From: an uncultured Sulfitobacter sp.
GTDB lineage: Bacteria > Pseudomonadota > Alphaproteobacteria > Rhodobacterales > Rhodobacteraceae
Assembly (NCBI GenBank): GCA_937923365.1
Contig: CALAIJ010000306.1
Coordinates: 1-17,132 of the forward strand
Reading direction: 5' to 3'
Length of the DNA: 17,132 bases
Below the pieces are notes generated by a model. That model was not told the DNA's origin, made no database searches, and saw only the letters and a program-made list of their open reading frames with translations. How positions within the stretch are numbered: the first letter of the stretch is position 1; every line of letters starts with the position of its first letter. The translations under genes and the position numbers were made by a program. Positions 1 to 9,700 of this stretch are shown here, piece after piece.

Positions 1-62
1 CGCCCTTCGGACAGATGGCGATCGACAAAATAGGTGGCGGCATTCGCCTCAACTGACAGCAT
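1..62 (-). CDS. N-terminus of an acyl-CoA synthetase, benzoate-CoA ligase type (partial)
   Basis: Only the first 20 or so codons lie in the window; the gene continues past position 1. The ATG at 62 follows a purine-rich ribosome binding site (GGGGAG, positions 69-74 read on the minus strand) 6 bases away. The visible peptide begins MLSVEANAATYFVDRHLSEG. The NAATYFVDRHLSEG stretch resembles, from memory, the start of the benzoate-CoA ligase branch of the AMP-forming acyl-CoA synthetases, which activate a carboxylic acid to its CoA thioester in the cytoplasm. It is 82 bases downstream of the TRAP gene dctM in the same direction, so it may activate the acid that transporter imports (inference). 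None of the catalytic motifs is in view, so the family call rests on a short stretch and could be wrong; that a gene starts here is more certain. Confidence 0.45.
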   Translation of the reverse strand, partial: MLSVEANAATYFVDRHLSEG

Positions 63-66
63 GAGA

Positions 67-84
67 ATCTCCCCTTGCGGAGAT
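67..84 (-). promoter_or_regulatory. Hairpin containing the ribosome binding site of the acyl-CoA synthetase
   Basis: On the minus strand ATCTCC (84-79) can pair with GGAGAT (72-67) around a 6-base loop. The 3' arm and loop contain the GGGGAG ribosome binding site of the gene starting at 62. Pairing would hide that site. The stem is only 6 bp, so a regulatory role is a guess. Confidence 0.25.
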
Positions 85-144
85 ATTGTGCAGGACAATG
101 CGTCTTTGCCAAGCTTTTCAGGCAGATGTGCAGTTTAGTGCATT

Positions 145-1464
145 CTAGCTTGGGACAAGGAACAGCGTGATCGCGGGGAACATGACCAACAGGATCACGC
201 GGAAAATGTCCGACCCGACAAACCACATCACCGCCTTATAGGTCTCGGTGATCGGGGTTTCCCGGTCCATCGAGTTAATGATGAAAAGGTTCATGCCCAC
301 GGGCGGTGTGATCAGGCCAACCTCGACCACGATCAGCACAAGGATGCCAAACCATATCGCCACATGCTCGGGCGTCAGGCCAAAGTCCATCACCGAGATG
401 ACGGGAAAGAAGATCGGCACAGTCAGCAGGATCATCGACAGACTGTCCATCAGGCAGCCGAAGACCAGATAGAAGATCAGGATGATGGATAGGACCAGCC
501 ACGGGCTGTAGCCTTGGGTCAGCACCCAGTCGGCCATGAACTGCGGCACGCCTGATAGCGCGAGGAAGCCGTTGTAGAACCCTGCCCCAAGGATGATGAA
601 AAAGATCATGCCGGTGGTGCGTGCGGTCCCCCACAGGCTTTCACGCAACACGGCCCAATTGAGCGAACCGGAAAGGAGGGCAACCAGCCCCGTGCCCGCC
701 GCCCCGATGGCGGAGCCTTCGGTCGGCGTGAACCACCCTTGATATATGCCGCCCACGACGACAGCAAAGATCACCAGCACGGGCCATGTCTCGGCCAGTG
801 CTTTGAACCGCTCTGCCATGGGGACCCGTTCGCGGGTGCCAGCAGCGTCGGGATAAAGACGCACGTAGATCGAAATGGTGATCATATAGCCGATCGCTGC
901 CAGAATGCCGGGCACGAAGGCTGCCACAAATAGCTTGGCGATGTTCTGCTCTGCGATGATGGCGTAGATCACCAGAATGACCGAAGGCGGGATCAGGATG
1001 CCCAGCGTGCCGCCTGCAGCAAGGGTCGCTGTCGAGAACCCGCCGGAATAGCCGTAGCGCCGCAGTTCCGGCAGGGCGACTTTGGACATGGTGGCCGCCG
1101 TCGCCAGTGACGACCCGCAGATCGCGCCAAAGCCCGCGCAGGCGCCGACGGCAGACATGGCCACACCACCGCGGCGATGCCCCAGAAAGCTCTCTGCCGC
1201 TTTGAACAGTGACTTGGACATACCCGAGAGCGTTGCAAACTGGCCCATCAATAGAAACATCGGGATGATCGACAGCGAGTAGCTTGAGAAGGTTGTGTAG
1301 GTCTCTGACTTGAGCTTTGCCAGCAGCGGCGTTGGGTTGCCGCCCATCGCCATATACCACCCGCCGCATCCGCACAGAAACATGGCAAGCCCGATAGGCG
1401 CGCGCAGAAAGATCATCAGCAACAGGACGGGAAACGAGTAAAAGCCAAGCTCTAGGTTGGACAT
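145..1464 (-). CDS. dctM: TRAP transporter large permease subunit, DctM family
   Basis: This 439-residue protein is hydrophobic throughout, with about 12 predicted membrane helices, the usual size for DctM. Recognisable family features include the N-terminal LRAPIGLAMFL, the MSKVALPELRRYGYSGGFSTA loop, the GTLGILIPPS motif near residue 153 and a C-terminal EVGLITPPVGMNLF repeat of it. DctM is the ion-coupled channel of the tripartite transporter, taking substrate from the periplasmic binding protein and moving it across the inner membrane using a sodium gradient. The ATG lies 3 bases after the dctQ stop codon, so the two are translated together. The substrate cannot be read from this subunit; an organic acid is likely because most TRAP systems import carboxylates and an acyl-CoA synthetase follows. 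Confidence 0.95.
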   Translation of the reverse strand: MSNLELGFYSFPVLLLMIFLRAPIGLAMFLCGCGGWYMAMGGNPTPLLAKLKSETYTTFSSYSLSIIPMFLLMGQFATLSGMSKSLFKAAESFLGHRRGGVAMSAVGACAGFGAICGSSLATAATMSKVALPELRRYGYSGGFSTATLAAGGTLGILIPPSVILVIYAIIAEQNIAKLFVAAFVPGILAAIGYMITISIYVRLYPDAAGTRERVPMAERFKALAETWPVLVIFAVVVGGIYQGWFTPTEGSAIGAAGTGLVALLSGSLNWAVLRESLWGTARTTGMIFFIILGAGFYNGFLALSGVPQFMADWVLTQGYSPWLVLSIILIFYLVFGCLMDSLSMILLTVPIFFPVISVMDFGLTPEHVAIWFGILVLIVVEVGLITPPVGMNLFIINSMDRETPITETYKAVMWFVGSDIFRVILLVMFPAITLFLVPS

Positions 1465-1467
1465 GGC

Positions 1468-1980
1468 TCAGTGCTCTCCGAATTCGGAAGGGAGGATATT
1501 TCGGCCTGTTGCTGCCTCAAGGATGCGCATGCCCGCGCAATAGATCGCGGTGGCGCTGGCCATGGTGCCTGCAGCAAAGCTGGCGGCATAGGCCCACCAG
1601 ATTTTGAATTCCAGAAACAGCGTGGTCTCTCCGTTACCGATGTAGCGTTGCATGCCCTCATAGAGACGCCAGACGATCAGCAGGATGGCAAGCGCCAGAA
1701 TGACCTCCCAGAACGCGGCGATCCAGCGGTTTGCCGAAACGGGCAAGAACGAGGTGAACACATCTACCGTCGCATGCGCGCCGTAAAACTGCGTGATCGG
1801 AAGAAACGAGAAGATGGCAAAGGCGACACCGGCCTCCAGCAGTTCGTAGTTGCCGGTAATCTCGCCAACACCGACGGATCGGCCTACAATGGAGAGCGTT
1901 GTCATGACAATCAGGACAAGCAACACCAGACCACCTGCCAAAGCGGTAAGACGGGCAAGGGAATGGATCAGCCTATGCAT
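1468..1980 (-). CDS. dctQ: TRAP transporter small permease subunit, DctQ family
   Basis: The 170-residue protein has four hydrophobic segments (roughly residues 10-30, 45-65, 85-105 and 125-150), the standard DctQ topology and length. It starts with a basic segment and first helix (LTALAGGLVLLVLIVMTTLS) and contains the family-typical aromatic and glutamate-rich second helix (NYELLEAGVAFAIFSFLP). DctQ forms the membrane complex with DctM and is required for transport. It lies between dctP and dctM on the same strand, 76 bases after the dctP stop and 3 bases before dctM. The ribosome binding site upstream of the ATG is weak, and a hairpin terminator sits just before it, so it is probably made at lower levels than the binding protein. 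Confidence 0.92.
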   Translation of the reverse strand: MHRLIHSLARLTALAGGLVLLVLIVMTTLSIVGRSVGVGEITGNYELLEAGVAFAIFSFLPITQFYGAHATVDVFTSFLPVSANRWIAAFWEVILALAILLIVWRLYEGMQRYIGNGETTLFLEFKIWWAYAASFAAGTMASATAIYCAGMRILEAATGRNILPSEFGEH

Positions 1981-1998
1981 GGGATTCTCGGTGTAGGG

Positions 1999-2032
1999 AA
2001 AACGAAACCTGCGGCAGACAGGCCGCCGCAGG
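1999..2032 (-). terminator. Hairpin terminator/attenuator between dctP and dctQ
   Basis: On the minus strand CCTGCGGC (2032-2025) pairs perfectly with GCCGCAGG (2015-2008), 8 bp around a 9-base loop, followed by TTTCGTTTT. This fits partial termination after dctP, a common way to make more periplasmic binding protein than membrane subunits. Confidence 0.65.
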
Positions 2033-2056
2033 TCAATTTATGAAAAGCGTTTTGCT

Positions 2057-3097
2057 TTAGCCGTCGTATGCGTCCATCAGCGCTTTGGCCTCGTCAATCA
2101 GCGCTTGGCCATCAATGCCCTTGGACTCCATGTCAGCCAGCCACGCGTCGTAGATCGGCTGTGCGGCTGTGGCCCACGCTGCGGATTCCTCGGCGTTCAG
2201 CGTGACGATGTTATTGCCACGGTCCACGGCGATCTTGCGCGATGGTGCGTCCGTGTCCTGCATAGTGCCACCGGCAAAGATGGAGAATTCCAGACCGGAA
2301 TTCGCATCAATAACCGCTTTGTCCTCGGCGGACAGGCCTTCGTAGCGGTCCTTGTTCATGGCAAGCACGAAGGTCAGTGTGTAAAGCGCGTTGCCTGTGA
2401 ACTCGGTATGGTTCTCGACGAGCTCTGGCACCTTAAGGGCCTTGGTGACTTCCCAAGGGATTGTTGTACCGTCGATCACGCCTTTGGACAGACCTTCGGT
2501 GACGGCGGGCACGGGCATGCCGACAGGTGTGGCACCCAACTGCTTGATCAGGTTGGAAACCAGACGCGAGCCGCCACGCAGTTTGAGGCCCGCCATGTCG
2601 GCAGGTGTGCGCACCTCTTTGTTGGCGTGGATCAGGCCGGGGCCGTGAACCCAGGTACCCAAGATATGCACGTCCTTGAACTCAGTGTCTTTCATGTGCT
2701 TTTCGAACATCTGCCAATAGGCGGATGACATCGCGCGCGCATCCGTCATCATGAACGGCAGCTCGAACACTTCGGTACGTGGATAGCGACCGGGTGTGTA
2801 GCCGACAACAGTCCAGATAATGTCGGCAACACCGTCGATGGCTTGGTCCATCAACTCTGGTGGCTTGCCGCCCAGTTGCATGGAGGGGTAACGCTCCACC
2901 TTGATGCGGCCATTGCTGTCGGCTTCGACCTTGTCGGCCCAGACGTCGAGCACCAGCTTTGGCACGTTGGCCTGTGGTGGCAGGAACTGGTGCATGCGCA
3001 AGGTAACGTCCTGAGCACTGACAGCGGTGGCACCAAAGCCCATGGCAAGCGCAGCTGCGCCCATAAGGCCCATGAATGATTTACGGGTGATGGTCAT
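2057..3097 (-). CDS. dctP: TRAP transporter substrate-binding protein, DctP family
   Basis: The 346-residue periplasmic protein captures the substrate and hands it to DctQM. The ATG at 3097 was chosen because GGGAGGA sits just upstream and a signal peptide follows directly: basic MTITRKS, a hydrophobic core, and a likely cut after AVSA (residue 28). The mature part shows the DctP fold signatures, including AGLKLRGGSR with the family's carboxylate-binding arginine at about residue 174, and GVIDGTTIPWEV near 207-217. It leads the dctPQM operon. An open frame extends 32 codons further upstream but lacks a good ribosome binding site and would bury the signal peptide. It is related to the DctP subgroup that binds varied carboxylates; the exact ligand is unknown. 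Confidence 0.93.
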   Translation of the reverse strand: MTITRKSFMGLMGAAALAMGFGATAVSAQDVTLRMHQFLPPQANVPKLVLDVWADKVEADSNGRIKVERYPSMQLGGKPPELMDQAIDGVADIIWTVVGYTPGRYPRTEVFELPFMMTDARAMSSAYWQMFEKHMKDTEFKDVHILGTWVHGPGLIHANKEVRTPADMAGLKLRGGSRLVSNLIKQLGATPVGMPVPAVTEGLSKGVIDGTTIPWEVTKALKVPELVENHTEFTGNALYTLTFVLAMNKDRYEGLSAEDKAVIDANSGLEFSIFAGGTMQDTDAPSRKIAVDRGNNIVTLNAEESAAWATAAQPIYDAWLADMESKGIDGQALIDEAKALMDAYDG

Positions 3098-3392
3098 AAA
3101 ATCCTCCCAGATTGACCGGCGCGCTTTACATGTTTGATGCATGCCCGCCCTGTTCAGTTGTCTCGGTGCGGTCGGACTGTTCCGGTGGTGCACCTGCTTC
3201 TGGCCCGTCTGCTGTCTGGGGGATCCCCCCGCATGTCAGAATCCGTACCAAGCCACCCTGCAAAGCTGACCCTTTGAAACCCTGAGGTCAACAGGGATCA
3301 ACGCGCCCGTGCACGGGATATGTTGCAACCACATGCACAAAGCCGCCACTGCGGGGCAGCGACGGCTTGGGCAATTCAACCAGTAGCTGAAT
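3098..3392. other. Intergenic region between puc operon end and dctP
   Basis: No gene is supported here. It holds the puc terminator (listed separately) and presumably the dctP promoter, which I could not place. Two perfect 12-bp palindromes are visible, GGGGGATCCCCC at 3218-3229 and CCCGTGCACGGG at 3306-3317, plus a short CCCTG/CAGGG inverted repeat near 3280-3296. Any of these could be an operator for the TRAP operon, but none matches a regulator site I can name. Confidence 0.4.
3341..3367 (-). terminator. Probable terminator of the puc operon
   Basis: On the minus strand AGCCGTCGCTG (3367-3357) pairs with CAGTGGCGGCT (3351-3341), 11 bp with two wobble pairs, around a 5-base loop. It starts 26 bases after the last puc stop codon. 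The following bases (TTTGTGC, counting the last stem T) are only weakly T-rich. Confidence 0.55.
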
Positions 3393-4094
3393 TTAGGTGC
3401 GTCGGCTGACCGTGGGCAGGCCAAACAGACGCGACATCGGCAACGCGCCCCCGCGGATCACGGAATTGCGCCGTGTTTTGGTCGACAGCAAAGGCATCGG
3501 CCAGAACATCCGCGACATATGCTTGCCACCGCTGATGGCCGAGCTTGCCTTGCCTTTCGACTTGAGCAGCGGCATCGGCCAGAACATCTTTGACATCCGC
3601 CGACCGCCATTTGTCATGGCCGACGTGCGGCTGCGCGGCTCTGACAACAGACGCACGCCCAGATCACGAGAGATGGGTCCGCGTGGGTTTTCCAGTTCTT
3701 CGGGAAGCGTCAGCAACCTCGGGTGGTCCTTGAGAATGCTGGGCGCGCGGTTGGGGGGCGTGGGAATCCAGTTCTCTTCCGGATGCTTGCCTACCTTTAC
3801 CGACGTCAGCCGATCAAGAATTTCCCGGGTCTTCTTGGCCACGCCCAGTGGTTTGTATCCGGCGCTGACGATCAGCAACGCGCTCTCGGGCGTCATCTTG
3901 GCGGCATAGGCCTTGGCCGTCGCCTCTTGCACGCCTGCGCGGGTCAACTTGTCAACAAGCGCATCCGCCGTCGCAGCGTCATCCGCTGTCAGCGTGCGGT
4001 AAATGTTGCGCGGGAAACCAAAGAAACGGAATTGGCCTTCGGCACGTCGCGCCGTTTGATGATCCGCAAAGAGCCGTGTGATTACCTGGGTCAT
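3393..4094 (-). CDS. Repeat-bearing protein encoded last in the puc operon
   Basis: The 233-residue protein is not one I can name with certainty. Its ATG overlaps the pucC stop codon (ATGA), so it is translationally coupled to pucC and probably works in LH2 assembly or regulation; Rhodobacter puc operons also carry extra genes (pucDE) at this place. Residues 1-95 form a compact alpha/beta-looking domain (ITRLFADHQTARRAEGQFR, later ESALLIVSAGY) resembling the general-stress-protein 17M type fold. Residues 105-157 are proline- and charge-rich. Residues 158-230 hold three tandem repeats of about 26 residues, with consensus S-A/V-I/M-x-G-G-x-x-M-S-R/K-M/L-F-W-P; two copies contain MFWPMPLL. The protein has no signal peptide or clear membrane helix. 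That it is a real gene is well supported by overlap and operon position; function is inferred from position only. Confidence 0.75.
   Translation of the reverse strand: MTQVITRLFADHQTARRAEGQFRFFGFPRNIYRTLTADDAATADALVDKLTRAGVQEATAKAYAAKMTPESALLIVSAGYKPLGVAKKTREILDRLTSVKVGKHPEENWIPTPPNRAPSILKDHPRLLTLPEELENPRGPISRDLGVRLLSEPRSRTSAMTNGGRRMSKMFWPMPLLKSKGKASSAISGGKHMSRMFWPMPLLSTKTRRNSVIRGGALPMSRLFGLPTVSRRT
3405..3623 (-). repeat. Three tandem coding repeats (26-27 codons each)
   Basis: Repeats cover protein residues 158-184, 185-210 and 211-230. The first two share the 18-base stretch GGCATCGGCCAGAACATC (plus strand 3571-3588 and 3493-3510), exactly 78 bp apart, which points to duplication. The third is diverged and has lost the tryptophan (MSRLFGLP). 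Confidence 0.8.
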
Positions 4095-5530
4095 GTTACC
4101 TCCACCGTGTTGTGTTGCGCATCACTCAGCGTTGGATCTGCGCGGTTGCTCAAAAGCATTCTCAACGGAACTGCCGCGAGCACGGCCATCCCGAGAAACA
4201 GAATTTCAATTCCGAATACCATATTGTAGGGCGTTTGTATCTGAAGTCCCGCAGGACCGTTGCCGTACCCTGCCAGCACGTCACGCACGACACCTGCGAG
4301 GGCGATGCCGATGCCAGCACAGGTGGCTTGCACGGCCCCCCAGGCACCCAGCGCAAGCCCGATCTGGTTGCGCGGCGCGTTGCGAATAGAGGCCGTCAGG
4401 GTGGCGTGGCCAAACAGCCCCGCACCAAAGCCCGTCAGCAAAGTACCCGCAAGGAACAATGCCGTACCACCGCCCATGGAGGCCAGAATGATCGCCGCGA
4501 AACCCGGGATACCGATCGCGGCGCCGATCCGGCCTAACGTCACAGGATCACCGCCTGCCCCCAAACGCCGGGATGCAAGGCCAAAGCCAGCAAGCGTCCC
4601 CGCAGCAAGCAAGGCGGTCAGCTTGGTCGTGCTCGCGACACTCAGGCCAAGGACCTGACCGCCGTAAGGTTCCAGAAGAACATCAGCCATACCAAATCCG
4701 AAGGTGCCCAATCCGATGACAATCAACAGCCGCTTGGTTCCTGCGTTCGCCATCAGGCTGCTGCAAGCGGCCGCAAATGTCACCTTGGGGGTCTCCAACA
4801 TCTGTTGCGCCCGCGCACGGTCGCGTGCTTCTTGTTTCCAAAGCGCGGTCAGGTTCAGGGCGACGGTCAGAACAGCCGTCGCCTGAATGACCTGTATCAG
4901 CCGCCCGGGCGAATAATTCTCAAGCAGAGCGCCGTAGATCAACGCGCTGACGACCATCCCCAGTAGCAGCATCACGTACATCAGGCCGACAACTTTGGGC
5001 TGGTCACCTTCAGGCACCAGATCGGTCGCAAGCGCCAGACCAACGGTCTGCACCATGTGCACCCCGGCACCGACCAGCAAAAACGCCAGTGCAGCAGACG
5101 ACAGCCCAATCCAGCGGGGCGCATCAATTGCCTCGCCATAGCCCGACAGAACCAGCAACGCGAAGGGCATGATCGCAAAGCCGCCAAACTGGTAAAGTGT
5201 GCCTTTCCAGATGTACGGCGTTCGCCTGAGCCCAAGCGCAGAGACATGCGTATCCGATTTGAAACCGATCAGCATCCGCAAAGGCGCGAATAGCAGCGGC
5301 AAGGCCAGCATGCCCGCAACCAGGGACGCAGGAACCGAAAGCTCAACGATCATAACGCGGTTGAGCGTGCCCACCAGAAGGACAAGCGCCATGCCAACCG
5401 TCACCTGAAACAGCGAAAGCCGCAGCAGACGGGACAAAGGCACCTCGGCGCTGGCCACGTCTGCAAAAGGCAGGTAGCGGGTGCTGAGCGTGCTGAGTTT
5501 GCGCAAGGCAATGGTTCGCATGCCGAACAT
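4091..5530 (-). CDS. pucC: PucC, light-harvesting complex 2 assembly / bacteriochlorophyll delivery protein
   Basis: The 479-residue protein has about 12 membrane helices and belongs to the PucC/LhaA branch of the major facilitator superfamily, needed for LH2 assembly and thought to deliver bacteriochlorophyll or shepherd the apoproteins. Recognisable family stretches are LLRLSLFQVTVGMALVLLVGTLNRVMIVEL, SLVAGMLALPLLFAPLRMLIGFKSD, RRTPYIWKGTLYQFGGFAIMP and VQTVGLALATDLVPE. The ATG at 5530 was chosen because GGAG lies 5 bases upstream; a second ATG at 5521 is possible. It follows pucA after 110 bases holding two hairpins, and its stop overlaps the start of the next gene. Length and motifs are normal for the family. 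Confidence 0.93.
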   Translation of the reverse strand: MFGMRTIALRKLSTLSTRYLPFADVASAEVPLSRLLRLSLFQVTVGMALVLLVGTLNRVMIVELSVPASLVAGMLALPLLFAPLRMLIGFKSDTHVSALGLRRTPYIWKGTLYQFGGFAIMPFALLVLSGYGEAIDAPRWIGLSSAALAFLLVGAGVHMVQTVGLALATDLVPEGDQPKVVGLMYVMLLLGMVVSALIYGALLENYSPGRLIQVIQATAVLTVALNLTALWKQEARDRARAQQMLETPKVTFAAACSSLMANAGTKRLLIVIGLGTFGFGMADVLLEPYGGQVLGLSVASTTKLTALLAAGTLAGFGLASRRLGAGGDPVTLGRIGAAIGIPGFAAIILASMGGGTALFLAGTLLTGFGAGLFGHATLTASIRNAPRNQIGLALGAWGAVQATCAGIGIALAGVVRDVLAGYGNGPAGLQIQTPYNMVFGIEILFLGMAVLAAVPLRMLLSNRADPTLSDAQHNTVEVT

Positions 5531-6718
5531 ATGCGCTCCGATCCGGGCACAGCATCGCGGGCGTCCGTTTGGCACGGACGGGCGGTGCAGAATTCAAGGA
5601 TGGCTCAGGCCGGGCGTGTTACCGGGCCTAAGCCTCGCGCCTATCTTGTGATTGCAAGCGGTGTGGACACCGCAGCAACAACATCAGGCTTGATGGTCGC
5701 TTTGACGGATGTGCCATCGGGCAACACCACTGTCAGTTCGCGTGATCCGTCAGGCATCTCGGTGGCATAGGCCGCCTTTGCAACATCGGGATTGGCGCTT
5801 AGCGCTTGGGCCGCCGCCATCTTGTCACCTGAGCCCAGCTCGTTGCCGGACAAGAAGTCCGCCACCCAGCTTGTGTTGCTCAGAACCGCGACGTGTACGG
5901 CAAATGACCCGACAGCAACCGCGCCCAGAAAGACTGGAACACCGACCGCAGGGGGCACAACAAGCCACATTTTTGCATTGTTCATTTTAGTCCCTCCCTT
6001 ACCCGAGCCATGGCGTAGAAATCGCCACAAGAATGTGTGCAAGAAGCGCAATCACCCCGAACACACGTGTGCCATCGATAAGGTAGCTGTGCACCTCTTC
6101 GGCCTCACGCAGGTTCAGGCCGGTTGGCCATACTTTGTCTGGATCGTCGGACATGAGAATCCTCCTCTGTTAGACACTGTGAATAGCGACCCCATGTCGA
6201 GAACAAGTGCAGCCGCGTCGTCGTCGATGGCCCCCAAAAACCGGACCCCCGCATGCGTCATTATGTCCACTTTACCTTACAATATCAACTGTAATTCATA
6301 GTTTACACTTTTCTGACCATCTGCAGCCTTACGCAGCGACAAGATGTGAAAATCTGATCTCTAAGGCGCTCAAAAACATCAATATTCATAAATCCCGCCG
6401 AAAACCGGCAATGATCGCGTATTTTCACCTCTGTCGAAGGGTGGGAAACGGCATAAATCAGAAATGGCCCTAATCATCGCAAAATGGGCGACTCAGTCAG
6501 GCGGTGCATCAGGGGAAATTGGGTTTGCGCAGGCAGGACGTATTCGTGCCCTCATCATGCGCGATCAAACTCTGGAGAACCGGAACGCGCAGTTAAATGG
6601 TTTCTATCGCCGCCAATCCACGCGAAGCGCATTTTCACCGAATCCATCAGGGTGATTGCTCTGAAAACTGGGTTGAAAATGGGGTGATGGGTGGTGGCGT
6701 TACCTGGACTTGAACCAG

Positions 6719-6752
<34 letters not shown>

Positions 6753-9700
6753 ACTGAGCTATAACGCCATCGGCGCGTGGACTAAGCCAGCCCCGAGGGC
6801 GCGTCAAGGGCCAAATCCCCCAAGCGCGGGTCTGGCGGGTCTTTTGCAGACACTCCCGACAACCAAAACCTGTCAATCTGCGCAGTTGTCGAAACTCCAG
6901 GCGCTTCGCGTACGTGTCTTGAAAGATGGACCAGCAGCAAGCGGCACCTAAGCGCCGACCCTGCTGCGGCAAGCGTCCTGCTGCTGTGGACTTTGTGAAA
7001 ATGGCGCAGGCGCGACGGAAAACGCCATCATTTATGGCAAACCCCTAACAGGGTGGACCCAACTGCCCCTCGAACCTGCACGTTCGGGGGGCTTTTTTTG
7101 ACCAAAGCAGTTCCGTCGCGTCAATGCGCCGGTGCGGTCACGGCATCCAGCAGACTGCGGCCCCCATCGATGACCATCACCTCGCCCGTCATAAAGCCGG
7201 AGCTTTCAGCCGCCATGAATTGCACAGCCTCACACAGCTCGTTCGAGGCCGCGATCCGGCCCAGGGGTGTGTGGTCACGAATATCATCACGCCATTCGCG
7301 GTTGTCTGCGACCTCTGCCCGCAAGGACCCGCTCATCACGGATCCGAATGACAAGGCATTCACGCGGATGCGGTGGGGGGCCAGAGACAGCGCCATGGAA
7401 CGCGTCATCTGTTGCACAGCGGCCGCGGCAATGGAGTAGCCCATCAGCTCAGCCTGTATCTGGCGCGCCGCGATGGACGAAAGGTTGATGATGGAGCCCA
7501 CCTGCCCTTCTTCCTGCGCTTCGGCCTGTTTCATCATGCGTTTGGCAACCTGCTGGCTTAGGTGAAGCGCGGTCATCAGGTTTTGCTCCAGCAGCGTCAT
7601 GACCGACGTATCATCGGGATCAAGCGCATCTGTCAGCATCAACTGTCGCGACGCGTTGACCAGAATGTCGACCTGATCGAACGCGTCGATGGTGGCCGAA
7701 ACCAGATTGGCAATCGTCAGGCGCTGGCGCAGATCACCGGCAAATGTGCGAATGTTTGCGTCTTCGGGTTCATCCCCCAATTCCGCCATAAGCTTCTTTT
7801 CATCGGCGTCGGCGCACATGACGTTGGCACCCTGATTGGCCAGATGGCGCGCGATGGACAGACCGATACCATCGGCCGCCCCTGTGACAATCGCGGTCTT
7901 GCCGGAAACTGAGAATGACATGTCTGTCCTTTCGGGGTCAGCGCCTGCGCCGCACGGGGCGGCGGGCACAAAAGAGCTTGAAACGGGCGTCTCCGCCGAT
8001 CTCTTCTACATCCGAGAACCGGATTTTCAACTCTGCCTCGTAGGGCAAGTGGCGGTTGGCGACCATCCATAGCGTGCCGTTTGCCGACAAAATCCGTGCA
8101 GCAGCGGCGACAAAGGCCTGCCCCATCGCGGGCTCTGCGGCACGGCCTGTGTGGAAAGGCGGGTTCATGACGACCGCATCCATCCGGTCCGGGGCCTCCC
8201 AAGTGGTGGCATCCTCCCAATGGAACATGGCGCGTTCGTCGGTCACGTTGTGGCGTGCGCAGTCCAGCGCGATACTGCTCGCCTCGACCAGATGCACCGC
8301 CTCGACGGCAGGGCGCGTCAGGATATGGGCCGCAAGATAGCCCCAGCCCGCGCCAAGGTCGACAACCTGACCGCTCAGCTTTTCGGGCAAGGCATCTGCC
8401 AGCAAAGCGGACGCCAGATCAACGCCATCTGCCGAAAAAACGCCGGGGGCCGTCCAGAAACCTCCGTCCGTCAAGGCGGGCCCTTGTGCCCAATCGGCAA
8501 AGAACTCTGCCGCGCCGGATGCGATCCAATACAGCTTGCCATGGGCCTTGGAGACGGGGCCGCTGACCGTGACGCGTTTGCGCATTTCCTTGAGGATCGC
8601 ATCCGCGCCATCAGTCTTCTGCCCGTCGATGACAACCGCGCCATCGCTGACGGCACAGGCCTCTGCAATCATGGCGCGGGCCTGCGCCTTGGCCCGGGGC
8701 AGGCAGACAATGGACATGGCATAGCGCTCGCGGGTGGAGCGCATAACGCTGAAGCCCTTGGCGGCCCAGGCATCATAGGCGGGCTTGAAATCCTGAATGA
8801 TGTGGCAGCGGTCTTGGGGAAGGCGGTCCAGATCAACGTCAGCTGAAGGGTGGAAGACGGCAATCATCCCCTCAACGGGGACGGCCAGCCCATCGCTGTC
8901 CAACGCCAGCGGAAGCCTTGCGTCGATCACTTCAGCAGGTCTCGCGACGTGCGGGGTGCGGCGCGCGCCATGTCATTCTTCTTTTTCCATGGTGCACTGC
9001 AACGGGTGCTGATGGCGGCGGGCAAAGTCCATCACCTGCGCCACCTTGGTCTCTGCAATCTCGTGGCTAAAGACGCCGACCACGGCAAGGCCCTTCTTGT
9101 GGACGGTCAGCATGATTTCGAACGCCTGCGCGTGGTTGAGGCCAAAGAACCGCTCCAGCACGTGCACCACAAATTCCATCGGCGTGAAATCATCATTCAG
9201 CAGCATCACCTTGTACAAAGGCGGCCGCTTTGTCTTGGGCTTGACCTTGGTCAGCAGGTCGGTGTCGTCACCGTCCTTTGGCCCGTCTGCCATCATGATA
9301 TGCTTAAGGCGCATTGCTGCTCCTGCAATTGAATTGCGTGTGTCGTGATTCCGTGTGTGTCCCTATATAACCCGACCAGCACTTTATTAAAGAGGCTTGC
9401 CCCAATGACCGCCCCCCTGACCGCGATTGGCTTTGATGCTGACGATACGCTTTGGCACAACGAACGCTTCTTTGCCCTGACCCAAGAGCATTTCGCATCC
9501 CTTCTGGCACCTCATACGGATACCGAGGATCTGATGGACCGTCTGCTGGCTGCCGAGCGACGCAACCTGCCGCACTACGGCTTCGGGATCAAAGGGTTCA
9601 CCCTGTCGATGATCGAAACTGCCATCGACGTGACCGAAGGCCGCGTGCCTGCCTCCGTTGTCGCAGAAATCCTGCACGCGGGACGCGACATGCTGAGCCA